A stretch of DNA of 64,000 bases. Origin: Picochlorum sp. 'celeri' (taxonomy: Eukaryota > Chlorophyta > Trebouxiophyceae). This document shows, one piece after another, positions 32,205 through 44,216 of this stretch. The notes beneath the pieces were generated by a model. That model saw nothing but the letters and a program-made list of their open reading frames with translations, was not told the origin of the DNA and searched no databases. The position numbers were made by a program, and so were the translations under genes. The stretch is from NCBI GenBank assembly GCA_010909725.1, contig JAACMV010000018.1, positions 806,001 to 870,000 of the forward strand. Reading direction: 5' to 3'. The stretch's first letter is position 1. Every line of letters begins with the position of its first letter.

Positions 32205-32654
32205 ATGAAGATACAATGTCATCGGTCGTCTAGGTACCACACTGCTACGGCATTGGCATGGCGACGTCCACAACTTGGGGAAGCAAGAGGAGAGGGACTC
32301 TGTAGAAGAAGATGTACTAGGCATGGCCGAGAATGTACTCGAATCAATGCGGTGGATCCTAGTGTGACTCAAGATGTGATTATTGGTGGAGCGGTGGCTG
32401 TGTCTGTGGGGGCGACGCTGTATTTTGCCTTGTCAAAGGAGCCAGAGGTGTGTCCTTCGTGTGCTGGGTCGGGCGGTGTCGTGTGTTTTGCGTGTCAGGG
32501 GAGTGGGATTATGGATGGTACTGTGCCAGAGGAGATTGAGGCAGAAGCTCGGCGTGGGTCTCTGGGGAGGAATAGGTCCAAGAATGAATGTAGAGTGTGT
32601 CAGGGTGTGGGAAGACTGCTGTGTAAAAAATGTGGTGGAACAGGATATAGATGA
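32205..32654 (+). CDS. Small membrane-anchored DnaJ-type zinc finger protein, probably plastid
   Basis: A 149-residue protein. A basic N-terminus (CHRSSRYHTATALAWRRPQ) is consistent with a transit peptide; a hydrophobic span (VIIGGAVAVSVGATLYFAL, about residues 64-82) is followed by four CxxCxGxG-type repeats: CPSCAGSG, CFACQGSG, CRVCQGVG and CKKCGGTG. There is no J domain. In plants such isolated DnaJ cysteine-rich domains (BSD2- or LQY1-like) act as plastid chaperones or thiol-disulfide exchangers; the precise member is not determined. The ATG at 32205 is used because the upstream extension starts with TTG. Confidence 0.75.
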   Translation: MKIQCHRSSRYHTATALAWRRPQLGEARGEGLCRRRCTRHGRECTRINAVDPSVTQDVIIGGAVAVSVGATLYFALSKEPEVCPSCAGSGGVVCFACQGSGIMDGTVPEEIEAEARRGSLGRNRSKNECRVCQGVGRLLCKKCGGTGYR

Positions 32655-32771
32655 ATCTATATATACGATGTAATATATATATATCTATGCATTTGTGCTC
32701 GCAAGCTTGTTCTTTCTTCTCATGTTGTTGGTGTTCGTGTCATGATGGTCAGCAAGAGTCTGTGTGTATGT

Positions 32772-34912
32772 CTAGTATCCAGGGGGGCCATAGCCTCCAG
32801 GGGGTCCTCGTTGTCCAAAGTGGCGTCCGCGGCCTCGTTGACCACCTGGTGGGCGAGAGTCGCTTGTTCGTCTTCGTGATGGATCTGATGCGTTTCGTAG
32901 ACAACCTATCAAGTATCCCCCGGGATTACGTACCCTTTCAGGGTCGGATCCACCAAAATCAGCGAGTATACTCATTGCTTGGGAGTGTGGCATGGCTTCG
33001 AGCATACCGATCGCGCGATCATCGAACTGATCTAATACAAGTCTTCCTTGCCACTTTGGATCACCAAGAATTTCATCGATTTTCGTTTGAAGTGCAGGAG
33101 ACAACCTCCCTGCTGGACCTGGGAGTTGGACAGTTCGTGCACTAGGGATTGGTGCAGCGGCTGGATCATATACTGCGCTTGAATACATACTTCCATATCC
33201 ATGGGACGCTGCTTGTGGCACAGGGGCGGCTAATGGCGGGGCAACATGGGTCGAAAGGGGTGGTGCATCCTCTCGCCTTGGGTACTTTGATGCAACTTCG
33301 ATAAAGACTCTGTTGATGGTTGCCAAGTCATCTGGGGCTGATTTCATTCTTTCGGAAGTTTCGTTCACTGCCTTGACACTGTTCGGTGCGTCCAAACCTG
33401 CCAGAAGAAGCCAAGAATGGTCATCCAAGACGCTCACAAGTTTGTTTTGCTCGACATCCCATAATTGTTGCAGGCGCAGAGCGGCAGCAGGGTGGACATA
33501 CTTTGCATGTGGTGAGAGAGCTTGGAATTCGTCGACGCGAACTCCCCATTGAACTTGTTCCAAAGCATAGTGTTTTGCTTGGGTGTCAGGGAGAGGACTT
33601 GGGCTTGGGCCAGCCAGAGATGACAAAACTCCTTGGGCATGGTCATATGGTGTGCCCGTTATTCCTGTGCCGACTGTCGGCTGTCTCTGAGATGTAGGGA
33701 CATAGTTGTACGATTTTTGTCGCGGCGAAGAGGGAGCAGCATGCTCTCGTCTGTCACTTGTATGCCTAGGTTTCAACTTGCCTGACCTCCATCCTTGCTC
33801 AGTTGTACCTATTTGCGCCATGAAATATGCTGCACAGACATTGTATATATATTCGGTAAGTCTTTAATCTCAAAAACGCGAGTATCATTCACGGACGTAC
33901 CAGTCATGTTGCGCACTGCCCGGAGATTACGTGAGGAAAACATCTCCATGATCAAAATCTGCAATTCCTCGGGCTTGTCAGCCAGAGTCTTCAATGCTTT
34001 TCCATCCAATTCGCCTTCTCTCAGAAGATGAGAATCCTGCAAGTCTTGCAGAATAGCTCGTGCTCGCGGGGCAATATCCCGAACCGTGCCATGAGCTTTC
34101 GTAGAGGCAGCACCGTCATTGCTGCCTTTCGATAAACGCCTCAGCATACTCGACAAATAGGCCGAAAAATTCCGAATTTTCGATGTGCGCACGGAATGAT
34201 CCAACATTTTCATCGCTTCCAGCGATTCCTTCTTGGGCATCTTTGACAACTGCTGTATCACCCTGCTATCAATAACCTTGGGCTGCATCTTGGAGTACTC
34301 GAGAATCACGGCAAGCCGCTTCCTTGTACCGGGATCAATTTGACTATATCGTGGGTTCGTTTCCAATTCTTTTTCAATCCGAATGAGCTCATCCTCATCC
34401 CCCTCTCCTCCTGCAGCGCTATTCTTCTCATACGAGGCAGGAGGAGCAACCTCACCCCTCACAACTCCCTCCTCCTCCGACGATGATGGGTGTTGAACAT
34501 CATCTCCATTTTCTTCCTTCTGGGGTTTGACGTCGTCTTCCTTCTGGGGTTTGTCGTTCGGCGTGTCATCCGTCACAGGAAGAAGTTCTTCCTCCTGTTC
34601 TTCTTCCTTTGTCTCACCATTCGCAGCATCGTGTTCTTCCTTTTTCTTTTCTTCTTCATTACCCGCATCAGGATTGGTTATTTCAACGTCTCCGTCGTCT
34701 TCCACGTGAACATCATCCGCTTCCTGATCGACGACAACCTCGGCTTCTTCCTTCTTCTTCCTGCCCTTTTTAGGCTGAGTTTTGGCTTTTTTACGACCCT
34801 TTGCGGCAACAGGAGCTTTCTGTTGTTGAGCATCCTCGTCTTTGACGACATCAGGAGTCTCTTGTTTCTCCGGTTCCACCGCAGCGGCACTCCTCTTCCT
34901 CGTTGTCACCAT
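32772..34912 (-). CDS. Multi-NURR-repeat (hnRNP Q acidic-domain-like) protein with RGG tail, two exons
   Basis: Exons 34912-33901 and 33829-32772 join over a 71-nt intron (33830-33900, GTACGT...GTGCAG) to give 689 residues. The join turns ...AVRNMTG into AVRNMTAYFMAQIG, which restores the consensus VRNKSAYL of the hnRNP R/Q acidic (NURR) domain. The N-terminal 190 residues are Lys/Glu-rich with basic stretches like nuclear signals. About four NURR-like repeats follow: around KRLAVILEYSKM...KIRNFSAYLSSML, ARAILQDLQDSH...AVRNMTAYF, ALRLQQLWDVEQNK...INRVFIEV, and LQTKIDEILGDPKW...RVRNPGGYLIG. A Gly/Arg/Pro-rich tail (GGQRGRGRHFGQRGPPGG) ends it. No RRM is present. RNA-binding or splicing-related function is inferred. 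Confidence 0.8.
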
Positions 34913-35210
34913 AGAGTTGTTCTACCACACTACTAGCATATATTCATACAATATAATACTATTACAACGATGAGAAGGCCTTGTCGATTAATGAAATCCC
35001 CGTATCTCGCCGATTTCTCGGTCAATCGATGGGTGATGGAAGTAAACCATCAACGATAGTCTTTCATGGGATGATGGATATGTATCAAATGTATCGAATC
35101 AAGGAATCAAGGACGCAACGCTGTCGTATGGTCTGTGGATGTCCATGACGGCGTGACAATAGTATCGCATTATACTTCATTTATAGAATCAATATACTAT
35201 TATTGATACA

Positions 35211-37450
35211 ATGTCAGCGTCAATGGCTACCCAATCCATGACTGGTGCGTTTGCATGGTTCTAGAATGTCGTCTTGTCTGAGATGCGCATTCACGCGTGT
35301 ATTCGGTGTTGATGGGGGTGGGATGGGGTACATTTTGGATCTAGAGAGATATCAAGAGACGTCATGTGTGGGGGGATGGGTGCGATACCGGTGTAGTCGG
35401 GGGCGACGTGCCTGGGGTAGTGGGGTTGTGCTGTGGTTGACAGCCTGCGTGTTGCGCTGGGGTCATGCATTGATTGGAGAGATAGTACATTGTACATGAT
35501 GTAATTTTTTGGTTGTTTTTTGGGGAAGGTTGATCGGAATGGGTGGGTTTAGCGTGGTGGTAGAGTTTGGGGGTCCACCGCCGGGAGGAGGAGGACCGGG
35601 TGCTTCTGGAAGCATGGTGGATGGATCCATCAAACCACCCATGTGGTGCTGTGGAAAGGCTCCGAGTGCTGTATCTGTTATTGGAGAAGATTGTTACATA
35701 TTTTTGACATCATCTGGTGTGCGTGTGTGTAGGTTTGAACAGCGTACGCAAGCTGTCACAGCAGCAGCGACGTGCTGCCTCCATGGGCAGAGGGCGCTCC
35801 ATGGTTGTGACCCGCGCCGCCAAGGAACTTCATTTCAATGCCAATGGAGAGGCTTTGAAGAAGATGCAGAGTGGTGTGGACAAGTTGGCATCCGTTGTGG
35901 GTGTCACCTTGGGACCAAAGGGACGTAATGTTGTGCTCGAGTCCAAGTATGGATCTCCAAAGATTGTCAATGATGGAGTGACTGTGGCAAAGGAGGTTGA
36001 GTTGGAAGATCAGGTTGAGAATATTGGAGCCATGTTGGTGAGACAGGCTGCATCGAAGACGAATGATTTGGCTGGAGATGGAACAACAACAGCCACCATC
36101 TTGTCTGCTGCTATGATTGCCGAGGGAATGAAGATTGTCATGTCTGGAGTCAATCCAGTGCAGTTGATTAGAGGTATGGAGAAGACTGTTGATTTCCTTG
36201 TGGGTGAGTTGCAGAAGATTTCCACGGATGTGTCTGATGAGGCTCTCAAGGATGTGGCCACTGTGTCTGCTGGAGGAAATGAAAAGGTTGGTGAGCTCAT
36301 TCAGAGTGCTATGGCTCGAGTTGGACGCCAAGGAGTTGTGACAATGGAGGAGTCCAAGACTGCTGAGGATACATTGACTGTTGTGGAGGGAATGCAGTTT
36401 GACAGGGGCTACATCTCACCATACTTTGTGACTGACCCAGAGAGGATGGTTGCCGAGTACGAGAACTGCAAGATTTTGATGGTAGACAAGAAGATTTCTA
36501 CTGCCCGTGATATGATTGGAATCTTGGAAGGTGCTATTCGTTCCGGAAGCCCTCTTTTGATTATGGCAGAAGACATTGAGCAGGAGGCTTTGGCAACCCT
36601 TGTTGTCAACAAGCTTCGTGGAACTCTTAAAGTGTGCGCTGTCAAGGCTCCAGGATTCGGAGAGAGAAAGACATCCTATCTTGAAGATATTGCTATTTTG
36701 ACCGGTGGGCAGATGGTCAAGGAAGAGCTTGGCATCAACTTGGAGACCTGTGATGAGAGCGTTCTCGGAACTGCTGCCAAGGTGGTGGTGAGCAAGGAAT
36801 CCATCACTATTGTTGGTGATGGCTCCTCTCAGGCTGATGTAGAGGCTCGTGTTAAGCAGATCAAGAATATTGTAGCCAACACAGAGCAGGAGTATGAGAA
36901 GGAGAAGTTGAATGAGCGTATTGCTCGTCTCTCTGGAGGTGTTGCTGTTATTCAGGTTGGTGCTCAGACAGAGACAGAGCTGAAGGAAAAGAAACTTCGA
37001 GTGGAGGATGCCCTTAATGCCACCAAGGCTGCTGTTGAGGAGGGTATTGTCACTGGAGGAGGATGCACTCTCCTTCGTTTGTCAGGAAAGGTTGACTCCT
37101 TCAAGGACACATTGGTGAATGATGAGCAGAAGATGGGTGCAGATGTGGTGAAGCGTGCTCTGCCATACTCTTTGAAGCTTATTGCTTCTAATGCAGGAGA
37201 TAACGGATCTGTAGTCATGCAGAAGATTTTGGAGAACTCATCTGATAGCTTTGGATATAATGCTGCCAATGGTGAGTTCTGTGACCTCCTGGAAGCTGGA
37301 ATCATTGACCCAACAAAGGTCGTTAGATGTGCTTTGGAGAACTCTGCATCAGTTGCTCGTACATTCTTGATGTCTGATGTTGTGGTCACTGCTATCCCAG
37401 AGCCAGAGGCTGCTCAGCAGGCAGGAATGGACGCCATGGGAGGATACTAA
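35211..37450 (+). CDS. CPN60B: Plastid chaperonin 60 beta, probably two exons
   Basis: Exon 2 (35733-37450) encodes the whole chaperonin: [40 protein letters not shown], the ATP-site motif [11 protein letters not shown], and [14 protein letters not shown]. These match the green-lineage plastid Cpn60-beta type, a GroEL relative that folds Rubisco large subunit and other plastid proteins with Cpn60-alpha, Cpn20 and Cpn10. The natural N-terminus is proposed to be a short exon (35211-35244, [12 protein letters not shown]) across a 488-nt intron (35245-35732, GTGCGT...GTGTAG), giving 583 residues with an Arg/Ser/Gln transit peptide ([17 protein letters not shown]). Exon 1 is an inference; the body is certain. 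Confidence 0.9.
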
Positions 37451-37514
37451 ACACTCTTTTTAACATATCATTTAGCTCAAATCAGAATGCAGCACCATTA
37501 CATTCGTATATCCA

Positions 37515-37519
37515 TGTAA
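37515..37519 (+). terminator. TGTAA polyadenylation signal of CPN60B
   Basis: TGTAA lies 65 nt after the stop and 16 nt before the stop of the convergent TAF1 gene. Confidence 0.45.
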
Positions 37520-37534
37520 AACATTTTTATACAA

Positions 37535-40500
37535 CTAGTAATCAAGGTCAAGATCAAATTCAGGAAGATCATCTTGCTCAGGAGGGGCCGATGCGACAGG
37601 GATTGGTGCAGTGGTTGGCAGACCAAGGCTCTCAATACCAGATCGCATGTAGTCGACAAGGCCAATTCCTAGTTCCACAACGATAGGAACCTTCTTCGCT
37701 CCATGAGAATGGTAGATCGATGCATTTTCACTAATCTGCTCGATATCAGCCATGAATTCTTCGACTGATTTATATCTCCCTGCATTGGCTTTTTTTCTAA
37801 TGTCCTGCAGACAAATCTCCTTTGACCTGGGTACAAAATCATTGTAGTCTTTGTAATGAGACTTCAACACGGGGCTGACAAAAGTGAAATAGTATGTAGT
37901 AAGGCCTTTTTTATAAAGTGGCTCCCCTTCTTTCTTGGCTTTATCAAGAAGAGATATAATGCCCTTGTTGAGCTCATCCATGGGACCAGAGCCTCTCTTT
38001 TTGGTCTTTGCCTTCCGTGCCTCAGCCTCATCATATTCCTCATCACCATCCAAATCGAGTGATACATCGTACTCCGTGTACTTTTGCGACGTGCGGGGCG
38101 CTCTTCTGCTACTTGACCTTCTCGGTGCGATTCCAAATCCTTCATCCATGGAATCTTCATCATCCTCCAAATCACCATATTGCTCTCTTCGTTTTGTCGG
38201 TCGTGTCCGCTTCGATTTTCTCTTACTACTTCTTGATGGCTTACTGCCTTCATAGTACTCTTGATCATCCTCGTAAATATCAGCAGTAAAATCCTCATCC
38301 TGGCCCTCATTGTCCTCATACCCAGTTAAGAACTCAGTGTACTGGGCAAATTTTGCCCTTGACTTTCTGCTGCCAAGTTCGGCTGGCTCAGGCTCGAGTT
38401 CTTCCAGACTAAAATCAGGTACGTCTATTACTGGTTCAACAGGTTCTTGCTTCTTCTTTGGTTTGGGCTGGCTCTTCTTGACGGGTTTGGGTTTGGACGG
38501 CTTTGGCTTTTTTGGCTCCTTCTTCCCATGCAAGGCTTCAAGCTCTTCTGGAGCTGCTTGGAACGCTCCTTCCTTTAATTCCATCTCAGGAGCATATTCC
38601 TCCTCCTCTTCTTCTTCAATCAGTTCCTCAGAGGCCATATCACTCCATTCGTCCTCCCCAAGTTCATCATCTCCATAAGCTTTTACTTTCCTTGCTCTGC
38701 GTGATGGCCGACTGGCTGATATTGTTTGCTCCATAAAGACATCATCTCGGAGTTCTTCATACTCATACGATTTTCTTCCACGACCTCTACCTCTGCCTGG
38801 CTTCTTCAGAGCTCCACCTCTGCTCCCTCTGCCACCCCGGCTGCCTCTGCCGCCTCGACTACCTCTGCCACCTCTGCTCCCTCGTCCTCTTGAAAATCCC
38901 TTACTTTTTGCGGCGGCATATCCAAGTTTCTTGATCCTACCTTCTATATGCGGCTTCCATTGAACACTTCGAGTGTGAAATCCGAACGCGCTCATCGACC
39001 CATCTTCTTTGGGATACAAGGAAGCAAGCATGTGTGGGCGATCCCTCCCACCATATGTAACCTCCTTGATTTTCACAAATGATCCATCTGCCTGCAGCTC
39101 AAATATTTCTCTACGAATCCTTCGTGTTTTACCTGGAACCAGTGTGACTCCTTCGAGCCCAGTTGTCTGGTCTGCCGCTGCTTCAGCTGCCTTATCAGGT
39201 TCAGCTTCATTTTGGGCAGGTCCATCTATCAGACCGGCTGCTCTCATTTCCTCTAGATGTTTCGCCTCATCTTGCGCCGAAGGAGAATCTTCTCTCTTAC
39301 TCTTGCTCTTCTTCTTGTCAGCTTCATCCTCGCTTTCATCTTCGAGTTCAGCTTGTAATTCGGCTTCCAGATCATCCTGTGCGCCTAAATCATCACCTAC
39401 TGTATCATTCAAAAAGTTAACTTGCTTTTTAAATATTTCTTGAGCTCTCTCCCTGTAACGCTTCTGTAGCTCCAGTAAAGTCGTTTTTTGTTGTCGAACA
39501 AATTTACCCACGCCTAAAACAGCCCCATCTGCAGCAGAGGCATTCGCAAGCTGCCTTACAAGGTCAATCCTGGTCCAGCGAGCAAGGGGATCAATCTCTG
39601 ATTCGTCAAGCCCGAATTCCATCAACTTTTTCTTTGCCTGCTGTGTTGTCATCCTACGAAGATCTGCATCTGTACCTTGGACTTTACTAGCTTTTGTTTT
39701 GCTAGTTTGTTTTGAGTCGTCAAACCCAGAACTTTTGTGCCTCACGTCCCTGATAAAAGAGTATCCAGTGCCTCTTCCAGTCGGATCACCTGGTCCATGA
39801 AGTCTCATTGTTGCTCTTCCTTCCCTAAAGGATGTCACAAATGCATCTGATAAAGACCAAGCCGCAGTTTGTAGAGCATGCTCCACAGCCTTGGCTGCCA
39901 TCTGGATATCAGGGTCATCAGGGAGCATCTCTGCCGCCAATCTAAGTTTCTCAGGCACCACCCCGCCGAACGCATCATTGTTGTAGATTCCGCGCTGTTT
40001 CAGTCGGATCTGAGCCGCAAATGTCGCTTCTGTGACACAAGCATCTTCCGGAGATACCATCTTTTTCAACTCTGCCTCTGTTGGAATTCGTGCACCATGT
40101 GCAAGGGTATAAAATTCATCATGCCCATTCTTGGATACATACTTCAGATTGCACTCCTTGAAAAACATCCTGATCATATTGATTGGACGTCCTTTAAACA
40201 TTTGAGAAGTTTTCAACAGGCTCACACATGGGATCTCCTCCGTGAATCCTCTGCGTTCCAACGCAGCCTTGGTCCTCTCACGCTCTATTCGTGCTTGCTC
40301 TGTCCTCAAAGTGCGCATGACATAGACGTGGATTCTCCTTTCCTGTAAATCTTTCAAAGATCTAGTATTTGGCGGTGGAATTCGATGCAAAGGAAGTTCC
40401 TGGCCACAAATGAATGTGCCTTGGACCTCTCGAATCCGTAAGGTTCCTGCCACTGATCTAGTTACCAAGAAATCTGCCGGGTTTGGATTGTAGGGGTATG

Positions 40501-43045
40501 CTGGGCATGTTGCAAGGCCTGTTTCAAATGCTAGTTGATTATTTCCTGGAGAAATTTGCCCTAAAAATGGAGACTCGTCATCGTCACCCAACCCAACAAC
40601 AGCTCCAGTTTTCCATTTACAACCACTCTTTTCTGCCTTGTCCTTCAAGGCCAGGTGCCCCTGGTCTGCGGACGATTTCTTCCTGTAATACGTGGTCAAT
40701 CTTGCGCCCATACCAGGATGGTTCAGCAACATCGGGAACTCTTCCATGTACTCTACCAGGAAAATGCTTCCACACTGCCCAGCTTTCAACTCTCTTCTTG
40801 TCGAAAAGACAAATGGGGGCCTGAGAAGAGTTGTGCTAGACTCCTCTGGGATTTTCTCAGCATCTTTTGTTTTGAACCAATCAACGTCCTGATATACAAC
40901 CACAATTCCAATAGCAGAAGTCGAGCTCCTCTCAAATATTGGATCCAAGAGATTTGCATCTGGCTGCACCTCAGTTGGCGGATTCCCTGGCAAGAAAAAT
41001 TTTGGAGAGATTGTCTGCTGAATCTCCTTCGCATCTTCAAATGCTGAGGCCACCTTCTTCACTTGATTCCATAAATCACTAATCTTAGTTCCAGCAGGAT
41101 CTTCAACGTGAAAAGTTTTTTGCGACTGCCTTGGAAATAGTGTCCATAGAGTCACCTTCACCTCCTTTGAGCTTGGCTGTCTGATTGTTTTCTTGTCCAG
41201 CGGAGCAAAAACAGAGCGTGGCCTATGCCAATGCAAAGCCTGCTGTTCTGAAAGATCCAAAGGAATTGTATGCAATAATGTAGCGAACTTGGAGTGATAC
41301 ACTGTCCTGCCAACCCTTCCTGTTCCTTTCCTCCTAGGAGCAGCAAAGTATACGTCATCTTTGCTAATGTTGATTGCTTTAAGCATCTTTTTGGGATCCT
41401 GTATGTTTTGGACCTCAGGTATTTCACTATTCCTCGATTCTTTGTTCATCAAAAGGGCCTGAGCATGCCGGTACAGACCCAGTTCGGACTTTGTTCCATC
41501 TTCCATCTCAAACACTAAGTGAGGGTCATTCAAGTCGTAGAAGAATTCCGCAGGTTTATCTCTTGACCAAGAAGTAACGGACTTCCTAATGTCTGACTTT
41601 TTCTCTTCTACATCCGTGATTTTGATACCTCGCAGCGCTCTTCTCAGTAAGGGAGCAGTACCAAGGATGTCATTAGAACCAACTACAGAAAGGCCCTTGT
41701 CTGAATCATCCTTATTCTTGTTATCCAGTTCCTTTTCCCAAGATTTCACGATCGAACTTTGCAAGGCAAATGAGATCCCAAGAGGATCAAATGCATCGAC
41801 TTGCTCTCTATTTCTATCAATCTCTATTTCAGAGTCAGAGTCATGTCCAGAGACCCCAGGAGCACCTTGTCTGTTGGCACTAGAAACTGCATGGCCCCAG
41901 TCTCTCTGGCAAATAGGCTCAAAGACATACTCTGGAATAACAGGGAATGAAATCGCGTCCTTTTCCTCGTGAAATTTCTCTCGATGCCGTGTTGCTCTCT
42001 CCTTCCTGGCGGTCTCCCTCTCTCTCTTTTCTGCATCATCCTGCTCTACAGCTGCCTCGGTGCCAATTTCAGCAACTAATTCCATCTCCTCCTCCTGCTG
42101 CTCTTCCTCCTCCTCCTCCTCCTCATACCCCATTCTCTCGGATTCGTCGCTTTCATCCACATCTTTGGGTTTAACTATTTGGTCTGCCAATCCAAGTTTC
42201 TCTAGCGAGCGCCTATCCGCCAAAAGAAACTCTTCATCATCCACAGCTGGCCCCTCCTCTTGTTTCAGCAGCACAGTGCGTTTCTCTGAAACCTTCTCAC
42301 CCCCTTTCTTCTCCTCCATTTCAAGAACCATAGACTTGAACAATACTGAAAAATCGAGAATCGAGTCTCCAGCCGCAGAGCGCCCGAGAATTGGCAATTT
42401 CACACCAGCAGCTTTCACACGCTCATTCTGAGTCTCCCGAGTAACCTTTTCAACTCGTCTCACTGGCTCCATCACACTCCTCTCTCGATCTTTCACCGGA
42501 ATTTCTTCTTCACTCTCAACATCATAATCTTCAAACTCAGCCTCGGCACCCGCTCCATCCTGCTCCACCTCTGCCACCTCAATAAGTTCATCCTCGTCCA
42601 TAAAGTCCTCTGCATCTTTCTCCGCCTTGAACTCATTCACCTCAAATTCTCTCGCATCCTGCTCCTGCCTCGCTTTATCTTCTTCCGCGATATCATCATC
42701 CTACGGCATACAAACCCCCAATGAGATTAAAAACTGGGTGCAACTGTGTTACATTGTAACAGTCATGACACCAAGCTCTTCCCGTACCTGGAGCTTCAGA
42801 ACAGCCTTTTGCTTATTGAAATTTGCCAATTGTCTCAATACTCCCTGTATACAATGATAATGGTCAGTCTTACAGCAACCAGTGGAACATTCGAATAGAA
42901 AGAATACAGTCGTCTTCTTCATGAGGGCTCTTCCTCCACCCACCTTGTCCAATTCGTATTCTTCTTCCAATTCACTATCTTCTCCAACATTTCCAAACAT
43001 AAAACCCAGCATGGGGTCTTCATTCCTCTCGTCGTCGTCAGACAT
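37535..43045 (-). CDS. TAF1: TFIID subunit TAF1, three exons, with bromodomain-like region
   Basis: Exons 43045-42944, 42844-42788 and 42700-37535 join over introns of 99 nt (42845-42943) and 87 nt (42701-42787), giving 1774 residues. The N-terminus has the TAF1 signature PMLGFMFGNVG, then GVLRQLANFNKQKAVLKLQ and a long acidic region. A ubiquitin-like stretch (VKVTLWTLFPRQSQKTFHVED) precedes the conserved TAF1 core with FICGQELPLHRIPPPNTRS, INMIRMFFKECNLKYV and DDPDIQMAAKAVEHALQ. A tandem RG-rich block (RGSRGGRGSRGG) lies near 1355, and a single bromodomain-like region (SHYKDYNDFVPRSKEI, YKSVEEFMADIEQISENAS) near 1650. TAF1 is the scaffold of TFIID at RNA polymerase II promoters. The ubiquitin-like plus single bromodomain layout is the plant type. 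Confidence 0.92.
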
Positions 43046-43359
43046 GGCAGCTTGCTGCTTTCAAGAAAAAAAACACGACGCAACCGAGCGCATTTCACAT
43101 CTATGGCGCAACAGACATGGTTATTTTACATTTATATTTACTAATACGTTGTTTCTTGTTTGGATATGGCGCATTTGAATGATTTTTGATCTCATGGCAT
43201 GTCCCATCTGTCGTCCAGCCAGCCTGCACAGGTGATGAAGACCTGCAGGTGTATCTGCGATTCTTTCGTCGCTTCTACCAACCAAATGCAAAAGGTGATG
43301 ATTCACTCATGAAGAAGATGACACCATTGATTGACGACAAAGAAGAAGAAGACTATCAA
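43046..43359. promoter_or_regulatory. Intergenic region upstream of TAF1
   Basis: 314 bases between the penta-EF-hand gene 3' end and the TAF1 start, both on the minus strand. It presumably carries the TAF1 promoter. No gene was recognised. Confidence 0.35.
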
Positions 43360-43982
43360 TTACTTTGTGCAGGAAGCAGCATAGACAAATTGATCAAAAT
43401 TCAACTCAATCTTCCCTGTGTGTTCCACATCAAACATGTTGAACACAATGCTTGCTGATTTCAGAAAAGCAATACAGGAGATGTAATCTGAGAATCTGTA
43501 ATCATGTGATTCATCAGGATCGAATATTCGGCAGAGCGATTGCAAAACCTTTTCCTGAATGTTGTATCCGTGGTGGTGTGTGACCAGAAAGCATAGTTGT
43601 TCTGCATTGATTCGATTCTTTATAGTCACGGCTTTGGACTGGAACTGTTTCACTAGAGTATCGATGAGTCGCTTCAAGTGTTCAAACTGCGCATTGTTTT
43701 CACATACATGAGAAATTTTCATGAAACAAGCCACTGTGTCTCCTTTCAGTGAAAAAGTGGACATACCTCGTGGACTTCGATACGGCCGCTCTTGTCAAAA
43801 TCTGCCAGCCGTAATAATTGGGCTACTTGATATTCATTTAAATCCAAAGAAGAGAAAGCAAAGACGTCGCGAAGCTCGTGAATATCAATGCTTCCGGAGT
43901 TGTCCCTGTCGAAGAGTTCGAACAAGTTGCCGGCGCTTTGGTCATCGCTCCCTGTCGATGTACGACTTCTTGTTCTCTCCAT
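43360..43982 (-). CDS. Penta-EF-hand calcium-binding protein (ALG-2/sorcin type), two exons
   Basis: Exons 43982-43767 and 43686-43360 join over an 80-nt intron (43687-43766, GTATGT...GCGCAG), giving 180 residues, the size of group I penta-EF-hand proteins. EF-hands visible: DRDNSGSIDIHEL; DFDKSGRIEVHEF, which is completed only by the splice; DPDESHDYRFSDYI; and DVEHTGKIELNFDQF. The C-terminal SASIVFNMFDVEHTGKIELNFDQFVY fits the region that pairs PEF dimers. Hands one and two keep the Asp-x-Asp-x-Ser/Gly pattern expected to bind calcium; the last two look degenerate. PEF proteins link calcium to membrane events such as ESCRT-linked repair; the role here is inferred. The start ATG at 43982 follows an in-frame TTG that is not used. 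Confidence 0.8.
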
Positions 43983-44216
43983 GCACGTATAAATAAACAA
44001 GAAAGAAATTATCTTTCACTATGCCATAGTACATGCGGCAATGTCGAATCCATGAATGAAATCGCGAGGCATTGTTCCCGTACATGCTCTTACAGCCAGG
44101 GGTGACACTGCAGCCTAGGTTACACATGTATGTGACGCTGTATGCCTGGTATGAATGTAAAATATCATAGCAATAAAACAAATTCTCTACAATCTACTTC
44201 TTTGTATGGTACACGT

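Noticed and set aside
33809..33901. Two separate overlapping genes at the NURR locus (one ending at 33809, one starting at 33821)
   Set aside because: A consensus 71-nt intron joins them and restores the domain consensus at the junction; the unspliced tail (DLPNIYTMSVQHISWRK) looks like translated intron.
35509..35928. ORF with a Gly/Pro-rich start overlapping CPN60B
   Set aside because: It lies in another frame across the intron and chaperonin coding sequence; composition reflects G-rich intron DNA.
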